Origin: Pseudomonas citronellolis
GTDB taxonomy: Bacteria > Pseudomonadota > Gammaproteobacteria > Pseudomonadales > Pseudomonadaceae
Reading direction: 5' to 3'
NCBI RefSeq assembly: GCF_900112375.1
Contig: NZ_FOLS01000014.1
Coordinates: 1-64,000 of the forward strand
Length of the DNA stretch: 64,000 nt
Shown: in pieces, positions 44,109 to 55,998 of the stretch
Layout: each line of letters begins with the position of its first letter
Position numbering within the stretch: position 1 is the first letter of the stretch
Program-made: the position numbers and the translations under genes
The notes under the pieces: model-generated
The model's input: the letters and a program-made list of their open reading frames with translations, nothing else
The model's database searches: none
What the model was told of the DNA's origin: nothing

Positions 44109-45401
44109 TCAGGCGCCGGCCAGCGCGCCGCCGGAAGTGGCCGCGCGGCCGCGGCGGCGGAACAGCACCAGGGTGGCGACCAGGCCCAGCAGCGCCGCAC
44201 CGCTCAGCCACAGGCAGGGGGCGGCCTTGTTGTCCAGGGCGTGGATGAGCCAGGTGCAGGCCGCCGGGGTGAAGCCGCCGAAGGTGGCGGTGGCCAGGCT
44301 GTAGGCCAGGGAGAAGCCGGTGGTGCGCACGTCCGCCGGCATCACTTCGGTCAGCGCCACCACCATGGCGCCGTTGTAGCTGCCGTAGAGGAACGACAGC
44401 CACAGCTCCACCGTCAGCAGGCGGGCGAAGCTGGGCTCGGCCACCAGCCAGGACAGCGTCGGATAGGCGGTCAGCAGCGCCAGCACGGTGGCGGCGAGCA
44501 GCAGCGGGCGGCGGCCGATGCGGTCGGACAGCGCGCCCATCACCGGCAGCCAGAAGAAATTCGACAGGCCGATGCACATGGTCACCAGCAGGGCGTCGAA
44601 GTCCGACAGGTGCAGCTCGTTCTTGCCGAAGGTCGGGGTGTAGGCGGTGATCAGGTAGAAGGACACGGTGGTCATCACCACCATGGCGGTGCCGGCCAGC
44701 ACCAGGCCGAAGTTCTGCCCGATGGAGCGCAGCACCTCGCCCAGGCGCGGGTGGTGCTTGCGTTGCTGGAAGGCCTCGGTCTCCTCCAGGGAGCGGCGGA
44801 TGACGAACAGCGCCGGGACGATCATGCAGCCGACGAAGAAGGGCACGCGCCAGCCCCACTCGCCCATCTCCGCGGGGCTCAGCCAGTGGTTGAGGATGAC
44901 CCCCAGCAGCCCGGCGAAGACCACCGCCACCTGCTGGCTGGCGGACTGCCAGCTGACGAAGAAGCCACGTTTGCCGGGGGTGGCGATCTCCGCCAGGTAC
45001 ACCGACACGCCGCCCAGCTCGACACCGGCGGAGAAGCCCTGCAGCAGGCGGCCGAGCAGCACCAGCAGCGGCGCCAGCGCGCCGAGGGTGGAATAGCCGG
45101 GGACGAAGGCGATCAGCAGGGTGCCCATGGCCATCAGCGCCAGGGTGATGATCAGGCCCTGGCGGCGGCCGTGGCGGTCGATGTAGGCGCCGAGGAAGAT
45201 CGCTCCCAGCGGGCGCATCAGGAAGCCGGCGCCGAAGGTGGCCAGCGACAGCATCAGCGAGGCGAAGGGATCGTCGCCGGGGAAGAAGGTCTTGGCGATG
45301 GCGGTGGCGTAGAAGCCATACACCATGAAGTCGTACATCTCGAGGAAGTTGCCGCTGACCACGCGGAACACGGCCTTGGCCTTGGAATTCTTGGAAGCCA
45401 T
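44109..45401 (-). CDS. citA: CitA-type citrate:proton symporter (MFS)
   Basis: This is a major-facilitator transporter of the metabolite:H+ symporter group with 12 membrane segments, about 430 residues. [17 protein letters not shown] at the start, [20 protein letters not shown] and [21 protein letters not shown] match the CitA citrate carrier of enterobacteria nearly throughout. The start at 45401 (MASKNSK) fits the family N-terminus. An in-frame GTG at 45425 has a better ribosome site (GGAAGGG) and may be the real start, adding eight residues. It imports citrate or tricarballylate. A gene of the same type precedes gltP in P. aeruginosa. Confidence 0.88.
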   Translation of the reverse strand: MASKNSKAKAVFRVVSGNFLEMYDFMVYGFYATAIAKTFFPGDDPFASLMLSLATFGAGFLMRPLGAIFLGAYIDRHGRRQGLIITLALMAMGTLLIAFVPGYSTLGALAPLLVLLGRLLQGFSAGVELGGVSVYLAEIATPGKRGFFVSWQSASQQVAVVFAGLLGVILNHWLSPAEMGEWGWRVPFFVGCMIVPALFVIRRSLEETEAFQQRKHHPRLGEVLRSIGQNFGLVLAGTAMVVMTTVSFYLITAYTPTFGKNELHLSDFDALLVTMCIGLSNFFWLPVMGALSDRIGRRPLLLAATVLALLTAYPTLSWLVAEPSFARLLTVELWLSFLYGSYNGAMVVALTEVMPADVRTTGFSLAYSLATATFGGFTPAACTWLIHALDNKAAPCLWLSGAALLGLVATLVLFRRRGRAATSGGALAGA

Positions 45402-45588
45402 GGGAAACACCATTCTGACGATCACGGGGCCCTTCCCGGATGCGAGCAGGCAGGCAGCGGCCGGGAAGATATTTGTAACCCTATGTGTAAAAACTGCCCG
45501 AGATCAAATGAAAAATGGCTGAAAGGCCCGAATTACAAGGGTTTGAAAGGCTGGTGAAAGCTTCGTGACAGCTCGTCGGAAAATTCAC

Positions 45589-45623
45589 AAAAAATCAGCA
45601 GGCATGGCAAACGCCATTCCTGC
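45589..45623 (-). terminator. Terminator of the serine-protease gene
   Basis: On the minus strand GCAGGAATGGC pairs with GCCATGCCTGC around a short loop, followed by TGATTTTTT. It starts at once after the stop codon of the 45624 gene. Confidence 0.8.
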
Positions 45624-46295
45624 CTAGGGATTGCTCGCCTGCAACCGGCGCCCCATTTCCGCTTCCCGTTCCCGCGCCAGCTTGACCTGGAACAGCTTCC
45701 ATTCGCGCTCGATCACCGCGTAGGGCACGAACACGCTGATGCGCTTGGCGCCCTTGAGCCCCGGGTGCTGCACGCCGCCCCAGGCCGTGCCCTTGTAGCC
45801 GATGTTCATGCCCAGCACGCTGCCGTCGGCCGCCACCAGCGGCCCGCCGGACATCCCCTGGGCCAGGGCCGCGTCATGGATGCCGTACAGCTCCTCGTTG
45901 GGCTCGTTGAGGTTGCGGTAGGGCACCGGCCACACCCGCCCGCGGGAGCTCACCGGCAGCAGCAGGGTGCTGCTGCCCAGCGCCGTCACCGCCTCGCCGT
46001 TGCGCGGTGCGCGCCAGTGCGGCAGCGGCCCGTCGGCCTTGCGGCGGATGAACACCAGGTCGCAGCGGGTGCTGCAGGAATAGGCCAGGTCCGACAGGTA
46101 GGGCACGTGGGCCGCGGTCACCGCATAGTCGGCATTCCACTGCACCGCCGAAGCCACCATCAGCCCCGGCGCCGGCAGGCCGGACAGCACCGTGAAATAA
46201 CGCGAATTGAGCTGGCCATCGACTTCCGGCTTCACCCAGCCGTTGCAGCCGGCCAGCAGGGCGCACAGCGCCAGGCAGCTAACTTTCCCTCTCAT
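45624..46295 (-). CDS. Trypsin-like serine protease, lipoprotein
   Basis: This is a 223-residue secreted protein. The signal peptide ends with the lipobox LLAGC (cysteine about residue 17), so it should be membrane-anchored. A chymotrypsin-fold domain shows the triad: histidine in VTAAHVPY (about residue 62), aspartate in RCDLVFIR (about 79) and the serine in QGMSGGPLV (about 148). No PDZ domain is present, unlike DegP/DegS. Upstream lies an AT-rich tract unlike the rest of the window. The natural substrate is unknown. Confidence 0.8.
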   Translation of the reverse strand: MRGKVSCLALCALLAGCNGWVKPEVDGQLNSRYFTVLSGLPAPGLMVASAVQWNADYAVTAAHVPYLSDLAYSCSTRCDLVFIRRKADGPLPHWRAPRNGEAVTALGSSTLLLPVSSRGRVWPVPYRNLNEPNEELYGIHDAALAQGMSGGPLVAADGSVLGMNIGYKGTAWGGVQHPGLKGAKRISVFVPYAVIEREWKLFQVKLAREREAEMGRRLQASNP

Positions 46296-46486
46296 TGCGA
46301 TTTTCCTTAATTTGGTTTGAGGAAAATCTAATTTCGATTAAAGGAAAGTTCTTATGGAAAATTAACCGTATTAAGTGGCGCGAATCCTTAATTAAAAATC
46401 CAATTACCCAATTGTTTCTGAAAGAAACTTCAGAAGAATAAGGATATTCAAATATTTTCCGCTTTTGTTAATTAAACGGCCGGGCC
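46296..46486. other. AT-rich spacer upstream of the serine protease gene
   Basis: About 190 bp with repeated TTAATT/AATTAA words and many A and T runs, in sharp contrast to the 65% or more GC around it. It must contain the protease promoter and the 3' end of the SpmAB-type gene's transcript. AT-rich islands in Pseudomonas are typical MvaT/MvaU targets. Confidence 0.6.
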
Positions 46487-47716
46487 TCAGCCGAAGAACC
46501 AGTAGCAGACGCCGATGGACGCCAGCACCCCGGCCAGGTCGGCCAGCAGGGCGCAGCCCACGGCGTGGCGGGCGCGCTGGATGCCCACCGAGCCGAAGTA
46601 CACCGCCAGCACGTAGAAGGTGGTCTCGGTGCTGCCCTGCACGGTGGCCGCCAGGCGCGCGGCGAAGCTGTCCACACCCTGGCTCTGCATGGTCTCCAGC
46701 AGCATGGCGCGCGCCGCGCTGCCGGAGAACGGCTTGACCAGCGCGGTGGGCAGGGCGTCGACGAAGCGGGTGTCCCAGCCCAGGCCCTCGACCGTCCAGC
46801 GGATGCCGCCGAGCACCATCTCCAGGGCCCCGGAGGCGCGCAGCACGCCGACGGCGCAGAGCATCGCCACCAGGTAGGGCAGCAGGTTCTTGGCCACGTC
46901 GAAGCCTTCCTTCGCCCCTTCCACGAAGGTTTCGTAGACCGGCACCTTCTTCAGCCAGCCGAGCACCAGGAACAGCACGATCAGGCCGAACAGGGTGAGG
47001 TTGCCCAGCAGCGAGGAGAGTTGCGCCAGCGCCGTGGCGGAAAGCCCGGCCAGCAGCGCCATGAAGGCCCCAAGGGCGAGGGCGCCGGGGACCAGGTAGG
47101 CGAGCACCAGCGGGTCCCACAGGCGCAGGCGCTGCATGACCGCCACCGAGAGCAGGCCGACCAGGGTCGAGGCGCTGGTGGCCAGGAGGATCGGCAGGAA
47201 CACCAGGGTCGGGTCGGCCGCGCCCTGCTGCGCGCGGTACATGAAGATGGTCACCGGCAGCAGCGTCAGCGACGAGGCGTTGAGCACCAGGAAGAGGATC
47301 TGCGCGTTGCTCGCCGTGGTGCTGCTGGGGTTGAGTTCCTGCAGCGCCTTCATCGCCTTGAGGCCGATGGGGGTGGCGGCGTTGTCCAGGCCCAGGCCGT
47401 TGGCGGCGAAGTTCAGGGTGATCAGGCCGATGGCCGGGTGGCCGGCCGGCACCTCGGGCATCAGCCGGCGGAACAGCGGGCCCAGCAGCCACGCCAGGCG
47501 CTCCACCAGGCCGGCCTTCTCGGCGATGCGCAGGAAGCCCAGCCAGAGCGTCAGGGTGCCGAACAGCAGGACCATGACCTCCACCGACAGCTTGGCCATG
47601 GCGAACAGGCTCTCGACCATGGCGGCGAACACGTCGGCCTGGCCGCCGAGCAGCCAGCGCGACAGCGCGGTGACCGCCGCGACCAGGAAAAAGCCGAGCC
47701 AGAGGCCGTTGAGCAT
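46487..47716 (-). CDS. Fused SpmA-SpmB (nucleoside-recognition) membrane protein
   Basis: This 409-residue inner-membrane protein joins two gate domains. Residues about 1-200 resemble SpmA (LITLNFAANGLGLDNAATPIG, STTASNAQILFLVLNASS; quoted in part). Residues about 225-409 resemble SpmB (AKNLLPYLVAMLCAVGVLRAS, QGSTETTFYVLAVYFGSVGI). In Bacillus these are two separate spore-maturation genes; in non-spore formers the fused form has no known role. The start at 47716 has GGGGGG at the ribosome position. A gene of the same type sits beside gltP in P. aeruginosa. Confidence 0.82.
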   Translation of the reverse strand: MLNGLWLGFFLVAAVTALSRWLLGGQADVFAAMVESLFAMAKLSVEVMVLLFGTLTLWLGFLRIAEKAGLVERLAWLLGPLFRRLMPEVPAGHPAIGLITLNFAANGLGLDNAATPIGLKAMKALQELNPSSTTASNAQILFLVLNASSLTLLPVTIFMYRAQQGAADPTLVFLPILLATSASTLVGLLSVAVMQRLRLWDPLVLAYLVPGALALGAFMALLAGLSATALAQLSSLLGNLTLFGLIVLFLVLGWLKKVPVYETFVEGAKEGFDVAKNLLPYLVAMLCAVGVLRASGALEMVLGGIRWTVEGLGWDTRFVDALPTALVKPFSGSAARAMLLETMQSQGVDSFAARLAATVQGSTETTFYVLAVYFGSVGIQRARHAVGCALLADLAGVLASIGVCYWFFG

Positions 47717-47782
47717 GGGTATCCCCCCCAAGGACGTTGGCCGCGATGATAACGGCGCGCGTCCATCGCTGCCAGAAACGCC

Positions 47783-47808
47783 AAGGCCCCGGACAGCGCC
47801 GGGGCCTT
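47783..47808 (-). terminator. Probable terminator of gltP
   Basis: AAGGCCCCGG and CCGGGGCCTT form a perfect 10-base stem with a six-base loop, followed on the minus strand by GGCGTTTCT. The T-run is short, so efficiency is uncertain. Confidence 0.55.
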
Positions 47809-47824
47809 GCTGGTACGGCTTTTC

Positions 47825-47890
47825 GTAGGAGCGAGCTTGCTCGCGAACGGCTCCGCGGCGGGGCGGGTTCGCGAGCAAGCTCGCTCCTAC
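47825..47890. repeat. REP inverted pair after gltP
   Basis: A facing REP pair 15 bases after the gltP stop. The inner spacer (CGGCTCCGCGGCGGGGCGGG) is close to that of the pair at 3494-3559, so these two pairs share recent ancestry. Confidence 0.9.
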
Positions 47891-47905
47891 AGGGGCGGCA
47901 CAGAG

Positions 47906-49240
<1,335 letters not shown>

Positions 49241-49366
49241 AGTGTGTTCACCCTTGGTTCTTGTGGAAGTCGGGGGTTTCGCCCGCCGCCGGGATGGCCG
49301 GGGTGGCGAAAAAAAGGGCGCATGATTCCCACCCCCCTTCTTCGCGTCTAATGCCGGAAACGGCTA

Positions 49367-49389
49367 CCCCATGCACAATCGGCATGGGG
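49367..49389. promoter_or_regulatory. Inverted repeat upstream of gltP
   Basis: CCCCATGC and GCATGGGG, perfect 8-base arms seven bases apart, 127 bases before the gltP start. It is a candidate operator; the regulator is unknown. Confidence 0.35.
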
Positions 49390-49618
49390 AAAAGCAAATG
49401 GAACGGGTGTTCCAGGCCCGCGGGCCATTGCTTTTTTGCATGGGATTGGGCTGAAAAGACCGTGGCGGCCGCTTTTTTCGAACCCTGTGGATGGAAAGCG
49501 AGGCCCGGGGAGGAATTCGCTTTCCCTGCCGCGGGTGCGCTGCCGTGACGCAGGCGTGGGGGCCTGCAGTTCGCGATGGATGGTCGTCCGGGTGACCAGG
49601 CGCGGCGGGGATATTTTA

Positions 49619-49642
49619 GGGGGCCAGGGGGGTGGGTCGGGG
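49619..49642 (+). other. G-quadruplex-forming motif
   Basis: Four G-runs of 5, 6, 3 and 4 bases separated by CCA, T and TC, fitting G3+N1-7. TTGATTGATATCAG, one base off an ANR box, begins at the next base. The spacer 49241-50049 holds this, the gltP upstream region and a composite element, but no gene. Confidence 0.65.
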
Positions 49643-49692
49643 TTGATTGATATCAGGGAAGTTGGAGGTGGGGGGATGGGGCCTTAAGAGCG

Positions 49693-49863
49693 CCCTCTCC
49701 CTAACCCTCTCCCTGAAGGGAGAGGGGACCGTTCAGTGTGCTTGGATGTTCAGGAGTCAGTCGGCAACACCGAAGGTTTCCATTTGAAACCTTCCTTGTC
49801 TCGGCACGGACTGCCCCCTCTCCCTTCAGGGCGGGGCGCGCAGCCGAGGGCTGGGGAGAGGGG
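49693..49863. repeat. Composite element, complete, long-arm subtype
   Basis: A 171-bp copy with the extra GGGGCGCGCAGCCG segment in the right arm, shared only with the copy at 40629. Short repeats of CAAGCTCCA follow at about 49869-49900. Confidence 0.9.
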
Positions 49864-50049
49864 CCCTTCAAGCTCCACAAGCTCCATAACTGCCACAAGC
49901 TCCACAGAAGCCATCGAAGCTCCCCCTCACAGCCTCACACCCGACCCGGCCCTCATCGGAGGCACTCCCTGTACCCCTGGGTCGCTGCGGGCTCACCACT
50001 CCCCCCAGCATCCCGGCCCCCTGGTCATGCGCCATTGCCGGCGCGGATT

Positions 50050-50689
<640 letters not shown>

Positions 50690-50713
50690 TCATGGAAAGG
50701 CGGTGCGCGCCCC

Positions 50714-50962
50714 TCAGAACACCCAGCTCACCCGCGAGGTCTGGCGGACCACCGCGGTGCTGGCGGCCTCTTCCGTGATGGCCATTCGTTCATCCTGCAG
50801 CCTCAATGGCTGTCCGAGGAAAGCGCTGGACACAGGTTCCTGCACCGGCGCGGCGGAAGGCTGTGGAGCGACCGGATACCAACGGTCCAGCAGTACGACC
50901 ACGGCGACGGCCAGCAACAGCAGCCGCCCCAGCGAATCCCCCTTGGCTCCATCAGCGTTCAT
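50714..50962 (-). CDS. Small single-pass membrane protein
   Basis: This 82-residue protein has one hydrophobic segment (LLLLAVAVVVLLDRWYPV, about residues 13-30) followed by a proline-rich, probably periplasmic part. GGGAGGAG lies eight bases before the ATG at 50962, a strong reason to call it real. I do not recognise a family. It is the first gene of the unit with DUF1328 and Ivy, and diverges from algB over 351 bp. Confidence 0.65.
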   Translation of the reverse strand: MNADGAKGDSLGRLLLLAVAVVVLLDRWYPVAPQPSAAPVQEPVSSAFLGQPLRLQDERMAITEEAASTAVVRQTSRVSWVF

Positions 50963-51313
50963 CGACGTGCTCCTCCCGAAGGACTGGTGATCGGCCGGTG
51001 CGGGTGCACCGGGCCTCCCGCAACCTGTCTCGCACGCCGCGTGCCAGGTCGATGACTTTGACTAATCCTTTTGAAAACAACGGCTTGTAAAAATCAGCGG
51101 GCCGCCGGCAGCGCGCATCCTGCACGACAGGCCGGTTCCGGCCGTGCGTTTTGCACGGGACCCGGCAGGCCGTCCCCCTTCCCACCCGCTTTCCTTCGCC
51201 AGAGGCGCCGATGTCCTTCAGAGATGCGTCTAACTTTCATTGCAACTTGCAAGAAATTTCCTGGACTAAAAGGCGCATACGCGAAAGGAATTTCCTACTA
51301 CGAGGCACCTCGA

Positions 51314-52659
<1,346 letters not shown>

Positions 52660-52663
<4 letters not shown>

Positions 52664-54447
52664 AGCGCGCGCTGACCCTGCGCTCGCGGATGTTCCTGAG
52701 CATCTCGGCGCTGATCACCCTGGCCCTGATCGGCCTGCTGCTGGGGGTGTTCAGCGTGATGCTGATGGGCCGCGAGCAGGAACGGCTGATCTCGCACAAC
52801 TTCGCCACCATCGCCAGCAGCCAGCAGTTGCGCCAGTCCCTGGACGACCAGCTGGCCCAGCTGCTCAGCGACAGCCCCGACGCGCAGCGCCTGGTGCTGC
52901 TGCGCGAGCAGTTCGACCGCTACCTCGCCGAAGGCCGGGCGAAAGCCGCCAGCGACGTCGAACGCACCCTCTACGAGCGCATCGACCAGGCCAACCAGGA
53001 GTTCCAGGGCCAGGTCAGCTCCTCCGGCAGCAACCGCTGGAGCCTGGTGGTGGAGAGCGACTTCAGCCGCACCTTCACCTCCCTGCACCAGTACCTGCTG
53101 GCGCTGCACAACCACGCCATCCAGACCATCAGCGACGCGGAGCGCAGCTCGCGCCGCCACGCCTGGCTGATCGCCAGCCTGCTGGGGCTGGTGGGCGTGG
53201 CCATGCTGGTGATCGGCTTCGTCACCGCCCACGGCATCGCCCGCCGCTTCGGCGCGCCCATCGAGGCCCTGGCGCAGGCCGCCGACCGCATCGGCAAGGG
53301 CGACTTCGAGGTCAGCCTGCCGGTCTCGCGGGAAGCCGAGATGGCCTCGCTGAGCCGGCGTTTCGGCCTGATGGCCCAGGCCCTGGCCGAGTACAAGGAG
53401 ACCAACATCGAGGCGGTGCTGGCCGGCCAGCGGCGCCTGCAGGCAGTGCTCGACAGCATCGACGACGGCCTGGTGATCATCGACCGGCGCAGCCGCATCG
53501 AGCACGCCAACCCGGTGGCCAGCCGCCAGCTGTTCTCCCAGGCCGATCCTCATGGCCAGCTGCTGGGCGAGCTGATCGACAACCAGGAGCTGCTGCAGGC
53601 CACCGGCCTGGTGCTGCAGGGCGAGTCGATGGGCGATACGCCCCAGGACCTGGAGGTCGAGATCGGCGGCGAGAACCGCCTGCTGGCCTGGACCCTGGCC
53701 CCGGTCACCCATGACGACGGGCGCAACATGGGCGCGGTGCTGGTGCTGCGCGACGTCACCGAACTGCGCGCCTTCGAGCGGGTGCGCAGCGAATTCGTCC
53801 TGCGCGCGTCCCACGAGCTGCGCACCCCGGTCACCGGCCTGCACATGGCCTTCGCCCTGCTGCGCGAACGCCTGGCGCTGCCCGAGGGCAGCCGCGAGCG
53901 CGAGCTGGCCGATACCGTGGACGAGGAAATGCGGCGCCTGGTGCGGCTGATCGACGACCTGCTGAACTTCTCCCGCTACCAGGACGGCCAGCAGAAGCTC
54001 GACCGCCAGCCCTGTGCGGTGGACGAACTGCTGGAGCAGGCGCGCCAGCGCTTCCTCGCCCGCGCCCAGGCCGAGGGCATCGGCCTGGGGATGGTGCTGG
54101 AGGACCAGCTGCCGGTCCTCAGCGTCGACCGCCTGCGCCTGGAGCGCGTGCTGGACAACCTGCTGGGCAACGCCCTGCGCCACACCCCGAAGGGCGGCAG
54201 CGTGCAGCTGCTCGCCCAGCGCCAGAGCCAATGGGTGATGCTGGCGGTGGAGGACTCCGGCGAGGGCATCGCCTACAGCCAGCAGGCGCGCATCTTCGAG
54301 CCCTTCGTGCAGGTGGGCCGGCGCAGCGGCGGCGCCGGCCTGGGCCTGGCCCTGTGCAAGGAAATCGTGCAGCTGCACGGCGGGCGCATCGGCGTGCGCT
54401 CGCAGCCCGGCCAGGGCACGCGCATCTACATGCTGCTGCCGGTCTGA
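52660..54447 (+). CDS. kinB: KinB, membrane sensor histidine kinase
   Basis: This 595-residue kinase is the cognate partner of AlgB. Two membrane helices (about residues 10-32 and 165-187) flank a periplasmic sensor. HAMP (about 188-240), PAS (about 255-365), the histidine in RASHELRTPVTG (about 385) and the ATPase domain (NLLGNALRHTPKGG, DSGEGI, GAGLGLALCKEIV) follow. In P. aeruginosa it also acts as a phosphatase on AlgB. The GTG start overlaps the algB stop (GTGA). Its 3' end overlaps the convergent ampDh2 by 22 bases. Confidence 0.93.
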
Positions 54448-55241
54448 ACCTTCGGCGCGGCCATGGAGGTGGGCACCGCCAGCAGCAGCGCGGCGGTCTC
54501 CAGGTCCGGCACGCCGTCGAAGCGCGCCGGCCGGTAGCGCATCTGGAAGGCGGCGATGACGTTGCGCGTTGCCTCGTCCAGCTGGCCATCGAGCGGCACC
54601 GCGTAGCCATGCCGCGCCAACTGCTGCTGGAACCAGCCGGGCGCCGGCAGCTGGCCGTTCAGCTCGGCCAGGCGATGCGCCAGGTCGCCGGGCTGCGGCC
54701 AGGGGATCAGACCGGCGTCGGCCAGGCGCTTCCAGGGGAAGGCCGGGCCCGGGTCGACCTTGCGCTGCGGGGCGATGTCGCTGTGCCCGAGGATGTGCTC
54801 GGCGGTGATGCCCTGGCGCTTGACGATGTCCTTCAGCAGCAGGATGAGAGCGTCGATCTGGCCCTGTGGATAAGGTGTCCACACCCGCCCTTCGGGGGTC
54901 TCGCGGTAGCCCGGGTTGACCAGCTCGATGCCGATCGAGGTGGAGTTCAGCCAGGTCCGCCCCTGCCACTCGCTCTGCCCGGCGTGCCAGGCGCGGCGGT
55001 TCTCGTCCACCAGCTGGTAGATGGTCGGCGGGTTGGCGCCGATCAGGTAGTGGGCGCTGACCTCGCCGCGGGTGAGCAGCTGCAGCGAGCGCGGCAGGTC
55101 CGCCGAGGTGTAGTGGATGATGATGTACTGGACACGGCTGTCCTGGTTGCGCGAGGGGTGCTCGCGGTCGATTTCCAGGCCGCCCCGGCCGGCGCAGGCG
55201 GCCAGCAGCAGGGTGGCGAACATCAGGCACAGGTGGCGCAT
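54426..55241 (-). CDS. ampDh2: AmpDh2-type N-acetylmuramoyl-L-alanine amidase
   Basis: This 271-residue zinc amidase cuts the bond between muramic acid and the peptide in the wall. A lipobox LAAC near residue 16 points to anchoring in the outer membrane, as for AmpDh2. Zinc ligands are in IIIHYTS (about residue 42) and GHSDIAPQRKVDPG (about 152-165). The C-terminal 70 residues form a PG_binding_1 domain. Its gene overlaps kinB by 22 bases on the opposite strand. Confidence 0.88.
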   Translation of the reverse strand: MRHLCLMFATLLLAACAGRGGLEIDREHPSRNQDSRVQYIIIHYTSADLPRSLQLLTRGEVSAHYLIGANPPTIYQLVDENRRAWHAGQSEWQGRTWLNSTSIGIELVNPGYRETPEGRVWTPYPQGQIDALILLLKDIVKRQGITAEHILGHSDIAPQRKVDPGPAFPWKRLADAGLIPWPQPGDLAHRLAELNGQLPAPGWFQQQLARHGYAVPLDGQLDEATRNVIAAFQMRYRPARFDGVPDLETAALLLAVPTSMAAPKVQTGSSM

Positions 55242-55254
55242 GGTGGCTCCACGG

Positions 55255-55842
55255 TCATCCGACGATGTGCAGCACGCTACGCAGGTTCTGCAGCAGCATG
55301 TTGACGCTGAGCATGATCAGCAGCATGCCGGCCAGGCGCTCCACGGCGGTGAGCCCGCGCGGGCCGAGGAAGCGCTGCAGGAAGGAAGCCTGCAGCAGGA
55401 TCAGCGCGGTGGCGGCCCAGGCCAGGATCACCGCCAGGTACAGCTCCCATAGCGGACCAGTGTAGGTGGTGCGCAGGGTGATCAGCATGGCCAGCGCCGA
55501 GGGTCCGGCCACCGCCGGGGTGGCCAGGGGCACCAGCAGCGGCTCGCTGTCGGGCATGTCGCCGAGCACGCCCTGGGGCGTGGGGAAGATCAGGCGCATG
55601 GCGACCACGAAGAGGATGATGCCGCCGGCGATCCCGGTGGCCTCCTTGGACAGGCCCAGGCCGGTGAGGATGTGCTCGCCCAGGGTGAGGAACAGCAGCA
55701 GCAGGCCGAGGGCGAACAGCAGTTCGCGCAGCGCCACCTTGAGCCGGCGTTCGGCCGGCACCGACTTGAGGGCGGCGAGGAACACCGCGATGTTGCCGAA
55801 GGGGTCGGTGATCAGGAAGATCAGGACGGCGACGCCGAGCAT
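55255..55842 (-). CDS. MarC-family integral membrane protein
   Basis: This 195-residue protein of the MarC/UPF0056 family has six membrane segments. FLITDPFGNIAVFLAALK (about residues 9-26) and PLATPAVAGPSALAMLITL are the family landmarks. The function is unknown; the old link of MarC to antibiotic resistance was not upheld. It is 13 bases upstream of ampDh2 in the same direction. Its start codon overlaps a perfect DnaA box. Confidence 0.85.
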   Translation of the reverse strand: MLGVAVLIFLITDPFGNIAVFLAALKSVPAERRLKVALRELLFALGLLLLFLTLGEHILTGLGLSKEATGIAGGIILFVVAMRLIFPTPQGVLGDMPDSEPLLVPLATPAVAGPSALAMLITLRTTYTGPLWELYLAVILAWAATALILLQASFLQRFLGPRGLTAVERLAGMLLIMLSVNMLLQNLRSVLHIVG

Positions 55843-55993
55843 GTGGATAACTCCAGGACAGAACGACCGGCGCCTGGACGCCGGGCAGAAAGCCGTCCCT
55901 GTGGATGAATCAGCCGGGGACGCGACGGCCGTGGGCGCCTGTGCATAACTTCACGGCAGGCGCCGCGCGGGTGTGGATGTCGGTTTATCCACA
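55842..55993. other. Two perfect DnaA boxes between marC-type gene and glmU
   Basis: TGTGGATAA at 55842-55850 and TTATCCACA at 55985-55993 point toward each other across 134 bp. The spacer is short and otherwise unremarkable. Additional TGTGGAT words occur nearby (55900, 55972). Confidence 0.55.
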
Positions 55994-55998
55994 GTCCC

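Noticed and set aside
45402-45425. GTG at 45425 as the citA start
   Set aside because: It has a good ribosome site and remains possible, but family alignment favours the ATG at 45401. Kept as a note in the gene entry.
3494-47890. CRISPR array from the repeated GGAGCGAGCTTGCTCGCGAA units
   Set aside because: Units are palindromic, dispersed over the window in single or paired form, without regular spacers or cas genes. They are REP elements.
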